This document shows positions 1-6,693 of a stretch of 64,000 nt of DNA, piece after piece. The DNA comes from a virus. The stretch spans positions 1 through 64,000 of IMG/VR virus record IMGVR_UViG_3300027742_000001; one strand, written 5' to 3'. The first letter of the stretch is position 1. Each line of letters begins with the position of its first letter. Below the pieces are notes generated by a model. That model was not told the DNA's origin. It saw nothing but the letters and a program-made list of their open reading frames with translations, and did no database searches. The position numbers and the translations under genes are program-made.

Positions 1-2
1 GT

Positions 3-428
3 ATTATAAGTAAGGATGCTACTGAAATTTATGAATCTAGGGATAGGGTATATATTCAAGGTTTAAACCCTATATACGATAATTCTACTGCTTCAGTAGA
101 AGACCCAAACAAAGACATTTATAATGAGGTTCTTGAAACATTTAAGGAGTTAGGTAAAGGAGAAACTTCTGAGCCTAAACTTGGGGATAGGGTTTTGGTT
201 AGGAATGAGTTGGTTCTGTCTTGGGAAGAGATGATTTATGTAACAACCTTGCCAAAAAAATGTAAACTTAAATATATAGTTGTAGCAGATTATACTGAGA
301 TAGAATTTAAGCAAGGATTAGAATATGAGATAGAATCCTATGCTTATATGAAACCTCTTAAACAAGAAAATAACTTCGAGGTACTAAGCGAGGATACTTT
401 CGAGGTGAGTTTTTGGGTGAAAGGTTAG
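3..428 (+). CDS. Partial protein of unknown function, cut by the left window edge
   Basis: The frame is open from the first bases of the window to the TAG at 426-428, so about 141 C-terminal residues are visible and the true start lies outside. A TTG at 195 is internal to this open frame and has no ribosome-binding site. The last 80 residues look like a beta-rich domain (VLVRNELVLSW, KYIVVADYTEIEF). I do not recognise the family. A perfect 7-bp hairpin follows the stop at once, and the helicase-like gene starts 78 nt downstream. Confidence 0.7.
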   Translation: MISKDATEIYESRDRVYIQGLNPIYDNSTASVEDPNKDIYNEVLETFKELGKGETSEPKLGDRVLVRNELVLSWEEMIYVTTLPKKCKLKYIVVADYTEIEFKQGLEYEIESYAYMKPLKQENNFEVLSEDTFEVSFWVKG

Positions 429-444
429 GTGGAGTTTTATAAAG

Positions 445-465
445 AGTACCTAAAAAGGGTACTCA
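445..465 (+). terminator. Hairpin between the first two genes
   Basis: GAGTACC (445-451) and GGTACTC (459-465) form a perfect 7-bp stem with a 7-nt loop. It lies 17 nt after a stop codon and before the next ribosome-binding site. The T run behind it is weak (ATTGTTTTC at 473-481), so it may be a weak terminator or an RNA-processing hairpin. Confidence 0.45.
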
Positions 466-506
466 ATGAACATTGTTTTCAAAATTGAACAAGAAAGGAG
501 ATTAGA

Positions 507-1769
507 TTGGAAAATAAACCAAAGATTAAAGTAGTTGATTCTATCATGGGTCAAGGAAAGACTACTTGGGCTATAAACTTTATGAAACAAAATGCTGATG
601 AAAGATTTATGTATATTACACCTTACTTAGATGAGGTTGAGAGAGTACAACAAGCTTTACCTTTAGCAAAGACACCTTATGTAAATCATAAAGAGAAAAA
701 AGCTAAGTTAGATACCTTAAGGGATTATACATTTAATGGTATTAATATAATTACTACTCATGCTTTACTAAGTAGGTTTGACTTAGAGATACAAGAGAAT
801 ATAAAAGTAGGGGAGTATACTCTTATACTTGATGAGGTTGCTAGTATTGCTGAGGAGTTTACTTTTAAAACAGAAACAGATAAAGAAGATTTCTTTAATT
901 ACTATGCTTACATTGATGAAGATGGTTATGTTCGTTGGGATGAAGTTAAACACCCTATTGATAAATACTCTAAAGGAAGTAAGTTCTATGAAGAAATGGT
1001 ATTATGTATTAACGGACATTTACTATCTGTTAATAATAAGTTAATGATGTGGGAATTACCAGTAAATATATTCAAACAATTTAAGGAAGTATATATATTA
1101 ACGTATCTCTTTAATGGGAGTATTCAAAAACCTTACTTTGACTTATATAATGTTGAATATGAGTATCTATCAGTTAAAAAAGGTGAGCTAGTAAATTATG
1201 AGCCAACTTCAGGTGAAGTTAAACAAGAGATAGCCGATTTAATAAGAATAGTTGAGTCAGATAAACTTAATAGTATTGGAGATGATTATTATGCTTTAAG
1301 TAGTACTTGGTTTAGAAAGAATGTAAAAGAAGGTTCTGTTTATACTAACTCCTTAAGAAAGAATGGTAACAACTTCTTCAAAACATTATGTAAAGGGACT
1401 GCTAATGAGAATATGGTTACAACTCTCAAAGAGAAGTATAATCTAATATCTGATAAAGGATGGGCTAGTCATAAAACTTCTTATGTATCTTTTAATGTAA
1501 GAGCTACTAACAACTATATTCATAAGAAGAACTTAGCATATATTCTCAATGTATTCCCTCATACAAGCCTTACTATGTATTTCTCCCATAGGAGTGATAA
1601 TATAAGTATTAATGAAGATGAATTTGCTTTAGGTACTTTAATACAATGGATATGGAGAAGTAGAATTAGAAACCAATCTGCTTCAAAAGAGGATAGGGAG
1701 ATAAACCTTTATATACCTTCTAAACGAATGAGAGATATTCTTAAGACATGGTTAGAAGTAAAAAAGTGA
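507..1769 (+). CDS. P-loop ATPase, SF2 helicase-like replication protein
   Basis: A 420-aa P-loop NTPase, probably a phage DNA helicase or origin-binding replication protein. Walker A is SIMGQGKTT (residues 12-20, K18) and Walker B/motif II is LILDEVAS (D109-E110). The C-terminus has a motif VI-like stretch LIQWIWRSRIRN followed by LYIPSKRMRDILKTWL, a pattern I know from phage helicase-like proteins. The start is TTG with AAAGGAG six bases upstream. All three helicase-type genes in this window use TTG starts. The gene stands alone, with a hairpin on each side, and is followed by the 1-kb non-coding region, which would suit an initiator next to an origin. Helicase-type ATPase is well supported; the specific role is inference. 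Confidence 0.7.
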   Translation: MENKPKIKVVDSIMGQGKTTWAINFMKQNADERFMYITPYLDEVERVQQALPLAKTPYVNHKEKKAKLDTLRDYTFNGINIITTHALLSRFDLEIQENIKVGEYTLILDEVASIAEEFTFKTETDKEDFFNYYAYIDEDGYVRWDEVKHPIDKYSKGSKFYEEMVLCINGHLLSVNNKLMMWELPVNIFKQFKEVYILTYLFNGSIQKPYFDLYNVEYEYLSVKKGELVNYEPTSGEVKQEIADLIRIVESDKLNSIGDDYYALSSTWFRKNVKEGSVYTNSLRKNGNNFFKTLCKGTANENMVTTLKEKYNLISDKGWASHKTSYVSFNVRATNNYIHKKNLAYILNVFPHTSLTMYFSHRSDNISINEDEFALGTLIQWIWRSRIRNQSASKEDREINLYIPSKRMRDILKTWLEVKK

Positions 1770-1854
1770 AAACAGAACTGCTAACGTCAGGTTAAAATAA
1801 ACAAATCCTTTTTTGCACCTTTTCCTAATATCCTTTTAAGGGATAGCCTCTACA

Positions 1855-1873
1855 AGCCCCTATTGATGGGGCT
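1855..1873 (+). terminator. GC-rich hairpin after the helicase-like gene
   Basis: AGCCCC (1855-1860) and GGGGCT (1868-1873) form a perfect 6-bp stem, five of the six pairs G:C, with a 7-nt loop. It is the most G+C-rich point in the non-coding region and lies 86 nt after the stop of the helicase-like gene. AAATTTC follows rather than a clean T tract, so terminator function is only probable. Confidence 0.4.
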
Positions 1874-2600
1874 AAATTTCAATTCTTGAACCTTTTGAAA
1901 ATCAATGAAAAGTAAAACCCCTTAAAATGGGACTTCCTAAAAACACCTTTTAGAGTATATTTCTCTAAACATTTCCCTTTTAATATTTCCATAAAAAATA
2001 TCCTTTTAAAATCTCTTTAAAAACAAAATCTCACAAAACAATCTCATTAGTAAGTTTCATTAAACAATTCTCTCTAAACATTTCTCTAAACCTTTACCTA
2101 AAAAATTACTCACAAAGTATTTTCATTAAATATTCTCATTAAAACAAACCCCTTTAATAATCTTCCTTAAACAAACCCTCTAAACCCTTTTACGGAACAA
2201 TTCTAAATAATATCCACAAAAAACAACATTTTTAAACCACTCCTAAAAAATATCCTCACAAAACATCTTCATTAAACCTTTCTTTAAAGACCTACCTTTA
2301 AAAACAAATATCTTATAATATAACACCTTGAGCGAAGCGAAAGGAAGGCTTACTAAACCTTTTTATCAATGTTCTTAAAAAACATATCTCTAAAAAACTT
2401 TTACTTAATAAGCAAGTCCTTTATGGGTGAACTTATGAAACAATTTAATAAACAAACTTTATCAAACAATCTTGTAAATAATTCTTTAGAACATACCTTT
2501 AGAATAATCTTTTTAAAACTCATTGATAAACAATTTTGTAACAATGTTTGTAAGACTTCCTTTTAATGTTTACTTGTTAAGGCTTTACTTAATAAGGTTT

Positions 2601-2630
2601 ATTTTACTTCGACTTTCAGTCTCGTAAAAT
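2601..2630 (+). other. Bulged hairpin in the non-coding region
   Basis: ATTTTAC (2601-2607) pairs with GTAAAAT (2624-2630). Inside it GACT (2611-2614) pairs with AGTC (2618-2621) around a TTC loop, with a small internal loop between the two stems. It opens a cluster of potential RNA structures that runs to 2858. Confidence 0.4.
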
Positions 2631-2731
2631 TGTTATTTATTAAAATGTTTTTTCTTTTTATGATAATTTTTAAAATAGTTTATTTATTCCTCTGAATAGA
2701 TTTGTTTTATTAACGGTAGGGTTAGGCAAGG

Positions 2732-2858
2732 TTTCTTCTTGCGATAGCAAGGAGGAAGCTATGGACAATAAAGTTTTATTATTCAATCTCTTAAATAAGA
2801 CCTCTAAAAAGAAAACCTAAAAAGAATCTTATTTAGTCTTTACTTTAATAAAACTTTA
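2732..2858 (+). other. Nested inverted repeats, candidate structured RNA or origin element
   Basis: Three structures sit in 127 bases. (1) 2732-2742 pairs with 2747-2757 as an 11-bp stem, two pairs G:U, around a GATA loop, and buries the AAGGAGG that precedes the ATG at 2761. (2) 2769-2781 is a perfect 13-bp inverted repeat of 2846-2858. (3) Nested inside that, 2791-2800 pairs with 2827-2836, enclosing an apical loop that holds two near-copies of CCTAAAAAGAA. The right arm of the outer repeat overlaps the -35 element of the next promoter. This could be an attenuator with a leader peptide, a stable RNA or part of an origin. Confidence 0.5.
2761..2820 (+). CDS. Possible 19-aa leader peptide
   Basis: ATG with an excellent AAGGAGG eight bases upstream opens MDNKVLLFNLLNKTSKKKT and ends at a TAA. 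The ribosome-binding site is buried in an 11-bp hairpin and the coding sequence contains the left arms of both nested inverted repeats. That is the layout of a leader peptide whose translation changes RNA folding. It could equally be a chance reading frame in a structured non-coding RNA. Confidence 0.3.
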   Translation: MDNKVLLFNLLNKTSKKKT

Positions 2859-2877
2859 AGAAACAATCCTATATGAT
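2845..2877 (+). promoter_or_regulatory. Sigma-70-type promoter, TTAATA-N21-TATGAT
   Basis: TTAATA (2845-2850), 21 bases, then TATGAT (2872-2877) and CTTTTATCAAAACAAA, which matches the initially transcribed sequence of the 9824 and 36351 promoters. It is weaker than the others at both boxes. Its upstream box overlaps the right arm of the 13-bp inverted repeat. It would drive the operon starting at 2911. Confidence 0.55.
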
Positions 2878-2910
2878 ACTTTTATCAAAACAAAATTAAG
2901 AGGAGAAACT

Positions 2911-3090
2911 ATGGAAACATACAAAAAAGTAAGAAAAACTTTAATAGACTTAGATAGATTTATTTTAAGAAATAATAATTCAAAGAATTGGTTTATGGAT
3001 GCTAATGCTTTATATGAATTTTATGAAGAACCTAAACATAATGGTTATGGTTGGTATAGAAATATAGAATATAAAAATAAGAGAAGATAA
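2911..3090 (+). CDS. Small protein of unknown function (59 aa)
   Basis: ATG behind AGAGGAGAAACT; first gene of the operon driven from 2872. The product has a basic N-terminus (YKKVRKT), many aromatic residues in the second half (LYEFYEEP, GYGWYRN) and a basic tail (KNKRR). The next gene's ribosome-binding site begins at the stop codon. No family recognised. Confidence 0.65.
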   Translation: METYKKVRKTLIDLDRFILRNNNSKNWFMDANALYEFYEEPKHNGYGWYRNIEYKNKRR

Positions 3091-3100
3091 AGGAGAAACA

Positions 3101-3433
3101 ATGGAAGAATATTATGAAGTAGAAGTTCCTTATAGTGGTTATGTAAGAGGAGATATTATTTATAAAGTTAAAGCTACATCTAAACTTGAAGCAGTAATCT
3201 TAGTAAAGGAACACAAAGGAGAAGAGGTTACAAGAAATATTATTAGAGATGATACTTCTGAGGAGCTAGACTATGCAGAATGTTATGGAAAGTTTTTAGA
3301 TAATAATACTAAACTAAAAGAAGTAATAGAATTTCTTAAGGACTTAAAAACTAAAGGGTATCTTGATATGGATATGTACTTAGAAGATTTGCCTAAAGCA
3401 ATTAAAATATTAGAAGAATTAAAGGAGAAATAA
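3101..3433 (+). CDS. Unknown protein (110 aa)
   Basis: ATG behind AAAGGAGAAACA. The N-terminal half looks like a beta sheet (EVEVPYSGYVRGDIIYKVKA); the C-terminal half looks helical and charged, ending in AIKILEELKEK. Its TAA overlaps the ATG of the next gene by one base, so the two are probably translationally coupled. No family recognised. Confidence 0.75.
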   Translation: MEEYYEVEVPYSGYVRGDIIYKVKATSKLEAVILVKEHKGEEVTRNIIRDDTSEELDYAECYGKFLDNNTKLKEVIEFLKDLKTKGYLDMDMYLEDLPKAIKILEELKEK

Positions 3434-3741
3434 TGAAATTAACTATTAAAGAACACGCATATAAAAATGCTAAAAAGAGATGTGGATTAAATAAAAAGTC
3501 TTTTGATAAATTAGTACAAAACGCTATTAAAGGAGATATTAAATTACATAAAACTAAAAATCATTTAAACAAATGGATATGCTCTCAAACATTAAATCAT
3601 AAAAATATTATGAGCGTTTTAGTTTATGATAAATATTTATTACTTTATACTAATGATGTAGTAATTTCTGTTTATCAAATACCTCAAAGGTTATTACCTA
3701 TATCAAAATTTATTATTAAGGAGAAACAATGGACAACATAG
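3433..3741 (+). CDS. Small basic protein of a common phage family, function unknown
   Basis: 102 aa, basic. The opening IKEHAYKNAKKRCGLNKKSFDKLVQNA and the closing pattern of short strands (MSVLVYDKYLLLYTNDVVISVYQIP) resemble a small protein seen in many phage genomes, but I cannot name a verified function. The start is coupled to the previous stop (TAATG), and the last 13 bases overlap the next gene, whose ribosome-binding site lies inside this gene. Confidence 0.7.
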   Translation: MKLTIKEHAYKNAKKRCGLNKKSFDKLVQNAIKGDIKLHKTKNHLNKWICSQTLNHKNIMSVLVYDKYLLLYTNDVVISVYQIPQRLLPISKFIIKEKQWTT

Positions 3742-4013
3742 ACTACACACCTACAAGAAGTAATAGTTATGGAAGAGTACCTCCATTAGAAATTACTCTA
3801 GATACTTATCCTGAAGGATATATCAACAACAAAGCTATTGAGTACTTAATCTCTGAGTTTACTTTTTTAACAAAAAATATACTAAGTTATGAAGAAGCTT
3901 GTTCTTATTGGATACATAATTGTAATAATCAAGGAATAAAGTGTACTAAACAAGAAGTACAAGAAGCATATGATATTTGTTATGGTTATGGATGTGAGTT
4001 TGAGTGGAACTAA
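3729..4013 (+). CDS. Unknown protein (94 aa)
   Basis: ATG behind AAGGAGAAACA inside the end of the previous gene. Four cysteines in the second half (EEACSYWIHNC, GIKCTKQE, DICYGYGCEFEW) could bind metal, but the spacing does not match a standard zinc ribbon. Last gene of the 2911 operon. A promoter follows immediately. Confidence 0.7.
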   Translation: MDNIDYTPTRSNSYGRVPPLEITLDTYPEGYINNKAIEYLISEFTFLTKNILSYEEACSYWIHNCNNQGIKCTKQEVQEAYDICYGYGCEFEWN

Positions 4014-4018
4014 TCTAA

Positions 4019-4051
4019 TTAAGTAAACTCTAAGCAAACACATTATATAAT
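4019..4051 (+). promoter_or_regulatory. Sigma-70-type promoter, TTAAGT-N21-TATAAT
   Basis: TTAAGT (4019-4024), exactly 21 bases, TATAAT (4046-4051), then ACATTTATAAAACAA before the ribosome-binding site of the gene at 4083. It has both boxes and the exact spacing shared by the promoters throughout the left arm. Confidence 0.75.
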
Positions 4052-4082
4052 ACATTTATAAAACAACAAAAAGGAGAAAAAC

Positions 4083-4853
4083 ATGAAAACAAACAAAATT
4101 AAAATCAAAGAAGAATTTATCCAAAAGGTAAAAACTGAAAAAGTAGGTGTTATTTGTAATACCCTTGAAGAAATTGAAGTATGGTATAACTTTTTAGATA
4201 AACATATGGATAAAGATTTAGGTAGGTACGATACTATGGAAGGTAAGAAATATGCAAAGGAGCGTAGGTTAGGTAAAGTTATTGCTAATAGTACTGCTTA
4301 TAAGAACATTTGTGAATTTAGTGGAAAAGAATATTTCTCTAAAAAAGGCTACACAATATATAACTTCAAAGATATTATTGAAGAAGAAACACCTCAAGTA
4401 AACTCACAAGAAATTGAAGTAGGAGATATTGTAGAGTTTATTAATCCTGATAGTAAAAATGCAAGTTACTTCAAAGGACATTTTACTAATTTAAAGGTTA
4501 AGGGTATTACAAGTGATAGAGACTATATTCATGTTTATTCAGAGGAATTAAAAGAGGCTTGGTATATAGATTTTGATGAAGTTAAACTAACAAGTAAAAG
4601 AGTTCCAACAGTAATTCCTAATCCGTTAACTTATGCAACAGAGTGTCCTAAAAAGGATACAACAGAACAACAAAGTCAACAAGAAAAATACTTAGTATAT
4701 GTTAATGGAAAAGGACAACCTAAAGTAAGACATACTTATGAAAATGCTGTTAAAGAAGCTAAAAGGTTAAGTGCTAAAGAAGTTAATAAAGAGGTTTATG
4801 TTGTACAAATTATGAACACATTTAAATCAGAAATTATTGTAAATGAAATATAA
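4083..4853 (+). CDS. Unknown multidomain early protein (256 aa)
   Basis: First gene of its operon, ATG behind AAAAAGGAGAAAAAC. Three parts can be told apart: an N-terminal alpha/beta part (to about residue 105); a middle SH3-like strand region opening with EVGDIVEFINPDS (about 117-175); and a C-terminal segment YLVYVNGKGQPKVRH...AVKEAKRLSAKE...VYVV (about 199-245). The last resembles a short module at the C-terminus of other phage early proteins. Function unknown. Confidence 0.75.
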   Translation: MKTNKIKIKEEFIQKVKTEKVGVICNTLEEIEVWYNFLDKHMDKDLGRYDTMEGKKYAKERRLGKVIANSTAYKNICEFSGKEYFSKKGYTIYNFKDIIEEETPQVNSQEIEVGDIVEFINPDSKNASYFKGHFTNLKVKGITSDRDYIHVYSEELKEAWYIDFDEVKLTSKRVPTVIPNPLTYATECPKKDTTEQQSQQEKYLVYVNGKGQPKVRHTYENAVKEAKRLSAKEVNKEVYVVQIMNTFKSEIIVNEI

Positions 4854-4863
4854 AGGAGAACAA

Positions 4864-5133
4864 ATGAAAATTGAAAACTTAGAAAGGGTAATCTCACTAA
4901 AAGATGAATATGAGGCAATATTAAAACAAATAGAAACTATAAAAAACAATATAGATAGAGATGATTTATCATTTAGTTTATATGAGTATGGAGATAGTAG
5001 TGGCTTTTATATTGGAGATATTTATTACAAAGGAAACGTACCGAGTAATCTTTACAAAGGTATTTTAAAAGATGTTTTAGTAAGATTTGAAGCTCATAAA
5101 GAGTTATTACTAAAAGAATTAGAAGAGTTATAA
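4864..5133 (+). CDS. Unknown coiled-coil protein (89 aa)
   Basis: I place the start at the ATG at 4864 because AAAGGAG lies just upstream; an in-frame ATG at 4843 overlaps the previous gene and has no such site. Residues 5-30 (LERVISLKDEYEAILKQIET) look like a coiled coil, then a beta hairpin and a second helix. The final codons GAG-TTA-TAA are the first unit of a four-copy tandem repeat. Confidence 0.7.
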   Translation: MKIENLERVISLKDEYEAILKQIETIKNNIDRDDLSFSLYEYGDSSGFYIGDIYYKGNVPSNLYKGILKDVLVRFEAHKELLLKELEEL

Positions 5134-5160
5134 GAGTTATAAGAACTATAAGAACTATAA
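5125..5160 (+). repeat. Four tandem 9-bp repeats, each with a stop codon
   Basis: GAGTTATAA twice (5125-5133, 5134-5142), then GAACTATAA twice (5143-5151, 5152-5160). The first unit is the last two sense codons and stop of the upstream gene, so the array repeats that gene end three more times in frame. This looks like slippage expansion, leaving spare in-frame stops before the next ribosome-binding site. Confidence 0.85.
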
Positions 5161-5170
5161 AGGAGAATAA

Positions 5171-5434
5171 ATGAAGAAAAATATAGAACAACAAATTAAA
5201 CAACAACAATTACAGTTATTACTTTACCAAGGGAAAGTTTTAATGAATCATACTTACGGGTTTGTTTATTCAGATTCTAAAGGGAAACAAGTTAAGATAA
5301 ATTGTGGTAAGAATAGAAAAGGTAAAGACTTCTCTTTTAGCAACCCTCAATATTGGAGAGTACTAAGTACTTTTGAGGGAATTATTGTTAAGTTAGGTTT
5401 ATATAAACTTATTAGTATTAAGTTTAAAAAATAA
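5171..5434 (+). CDS. Unknown small basic protein (87 aa)
   Basis: ATG behind AAAGGAGAATAA. Glutamine-rich N-terminal helix (IEQQIKQQQLQLLLYQGK), a central lysine/arginine stretch (KINCGKNRKGKDFSF) and a basic C-terminus. The charge suggests nucleic-acid contact, but no family is recognised. Confidence 0.65.
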   Translation: MKKNIEQQIKQQQLQLLLYQGKVLMNHTYGFVYSDSKGKQVKINCGKNRKGKDFSFSNPQYWRVLSTFEGIIVKLGLYKLISIKFKK

Positions 5435-5443
5435 GGAGAATAA

Positions 5444-5623
5444 ATGAATAATGAAATTGAAGACTTAAGAGAAAGATTTAAAAACCTTATTGTTAATACT
5501 TGTAATAAAATAGGTTGTAAAAATTGTCATTTAGAATGGAAAGGTGGTTGTCCTGCAACTGAGTTACAAGATAAAATAAATGATTTGGAAATGGAAGAGT
5601 TTAAAAATAAGAATAAAAACTAA
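5444..5623 (+). CDS. Small cysteine-cluster protein (59 aa)
   Basis: ATG behind AATAAGGAGAATAA. Cysteines at 20, 25, 28 and 36 (C-x4-C-x2-C-x7-C, as in NTCNKIGCKNCHLEWKGGC) suggest a small metal-binding knuckle followed by an acidic helix (ELQDKINDLEMEEF). Last gene of the 4083 operon; a structured intergenic region follows. Function unknown. Confidence 0.65.
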   Translation: MNNEIEDLRERFKNLIVNTCNKIGCKNCHLEWKGGCPATELQDKINDLEMEEFKNKNKN

Positions 5624-5632
5624 CTTTTAGTA

Positions 5633-5719
5633 TTACGATATAAATAAAGCTTAAAAGGTTTAGCCTATACATTATACCTTTTTGAATAGTTCTTTAAAAT
5701 TTATATCGTAAAAAGGTAT
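5633..5719 (+). promoter_or_regulatory. Competing hairpins upstream of a promoter, possible attenuator
   Basis: An outer perfect 13-bp stem pairs 5633-5645 with 5699-5711. Inside it AAAAGGT (5653-5659) pairs with ACCTTTT (5676-5682). An alternative perfect 10-bp stem pairs 5674-5683 with 5710-5719 and cannot coexist with either. So 5676-5682 has two partners and 5710-5711 belongs to two stems, the geometry of a switch. It lies between a stop codon and the next promoter. Confidence 0.5.
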
Positions 5720-5724
5720 TCTAT

Positions 5725-5757
5725 TTAAGGATTATTTAATAAAGTAAGTGTTATAAT
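5725..5757 (+). promoter_or_regulatory. Sigma-70-type promoter, TTAAGG-N21-TATAAT
   Basis: TTAAGG (5725-5730), 21 bases, TATAAT (5752-5757), about 45 bases before the gene at 5803. Same architecture as the other left-arm promoters; it starts only five bases after the alternative hairpin ends. Confidence 0.7.
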
Positions 5758-5802
5758 ACTAATGTTTAAAAAATAAGAGTAAATTAAAAGGAGAAAATTA
5801 AA

Positions 5803-6108
5803 ATGAGAAATTTAAAAGAAGAAATGCTTAGTTTAATTGATTATTATAATAAAAGTATCGAAGATATTGATTATTGTTATATTCATAGTGCTAGTTGGCT
5901 TGATGAAGATGTAAAAGTACATTGTAAAGGTAATTTTGATTTAGAATATTTAGACTTTGAGTATAATAATGGATTCGGTGGTAGAGAAGTGGGTGGCTTT
6001 ATTGTGTTTAAAGATAAAGCATGGTTAGAAAGAAATGAGTACGATGGCTCTGAATGGTGGGAATACCTAGAAACACCTACTTTAGAAAACATAAAAGGAG
6101 AAAATTAA
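5803..6108 (+). CDS. Unknown acidic, aromatic-rich phage protein (101 aa)
   Basis: First gene of its operon; ATG behind AAAAGGAGAAAATTAAA. Contains NNGFGGREVGGF and NEYDGSEWWEYLETP; the latter YDGSEWWEY phrase recurs in small hypothetical phage proteins as far as I recall. Its TAA overlaps the next ATG by one base. Function unknown. Confidence 0.75.
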   Translation: MRNLKEEMLSLIDYYNKSIEDIDYCYIHSASWLDEDVKVHCKGNFDLEYLDFEYNNGFGGREVGGFIVFKDKAWLERNEYDGSEWWEYLETPTLENIKGEN

Positions 6109-6473
6109 TGAATAAAGAAACAAATGAACAAAATGAGTTAAAAGAAACAAAAGACCTAAACAAAATAACTAAATTCAGAATCTTTAAAAGTAAAGAATCA
6201 GAGGAAGTTATTACAGGAGTTATTTTAAATGCTGATTCTGAAAGTATTAAACAAGAAGAATACACTAAGCAAAAGGATACTAAAGGAAGGGAATTAGTAA
6301 AAGGTACTAGAATAGTTGGTAACTTAGAAGTTCTTTTAGATAAAACTAACTATGATATATTAGAGAAAAGGTCTTGGGAGAATTTCAATCAAGATATTTC
6401 TGAGGGATTAAGTGCTACACATATGTTTAATTTAATAGAAACTAATGGTAAGAGTTATAAAGTTAAAATTTAA
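6108..6473 (+). CDS. Unknown protein (121 aa)
   Basis: Start taken at the ATG at 6108 (TAATG overlap with the previous stop, AAAAGGAG upstream). A longer in-frame reading from 6054 would run deep into the previous gene without a ribosome-binding site. The N-terminus is charged and probably disordered (NKETNEQNELKETKDLNK); the rest alternates short strands (ITGVILNADS, IVGNLEVLLD). No family recognised. Confidence 0.7.
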   Translation: MNKETNEQNELKETKDLNKITKFRIFKSKESEEVITGVILNADSESIKQEEYTKQKDTKGRELVKGTRIVGNLEVLLDKTNYDILEKRSWENFNQDISEGLSATHMFNLIETNGKSYKVKI

Positions 6474-6488
6474 GTTAAGGAGGATATA

Positions 6489-6692
6489 ATGTTAATAGGA
6501 TATAATGAAAAGTTTGAAGTAAGATGTATTATAGAGGAAGGTATAGCTAAGTGTAAAGATGAAAGGGTTAATAATGTATATTTTCCTACTTGTACTGGAG
6601 TTGATGATGGGGAATATATTATCAAAGGAAGCTATAATAGGACTATTGATAAAGTTCATATTTTACCAAGAGATATTATTAAAGTAAATTAA
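6489..6692 (+). CDS. Unknown small beta-rich protein (67 aa)
   Basis: Strong TTAAGGAGGATATA-ATG start. Predominantly short strands (FEVRCIIEEGIAKC, GEYIIKGSYN, KVHILPRDIIKVN), possibly an SH3- or OB-like barrel. Two bases separate it from the primase, whose own ribosome-binding site is weak, so primase translation may depend on this gene. Confidence 0.7.
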   Translation: MLIGYNEKFEVRCIIEEGIAKCKDERVNNVYFPTCTGVDDGEYIIKGSYNRTIDKVHILPRDIIKVN

Positions 6693-6693
6693 T

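Larger units (their letters stand above)
1774..2760. other. Long non-coding region with skewed composition and degenerate repeats
   Basis: No convincing gene lies in this roughly 1-kb gap. From about 1,800 to 2,320 the + strand is rich in A, T and C and strikingly poor in G, the reverse of the G-over-C + strand of the flanking genes. It is built from short related phrases: CTCACAAA recurs at 2030, 2109 and 2255, each followed within a few bases by TCATTA, and TCTAAAC and CATTAAAC recur many times. From about 2,560 the bias fades and structured sequence begins. Candidate roles are a replication origin, a processed non-coding transcript, or decayed - strand sequence. Confidence 0.5.

Noticed and set aside
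829-1044. 71-codon frame inside the helicase-like gene
   Set aside because: Same strand, +1 frame shadow of a gene with clear motifs; no ribosome-binding site.
2369-2566. 65-codon + strand reading frame in the non-coding region
   Set aside because: No ribosome-binding site, a composition like the flanking non-coding sequence, and start codons in a repeat-like AT stretch. Not listed as a gene.
4973-5209. 78-codon - strand frame rich in leucine and isoleucine
   Set aside because: Looks like a membrane protein only because it is antisense to AT-rich coding sequence and the tandem repeat; no ribosome-binding site on that strand.
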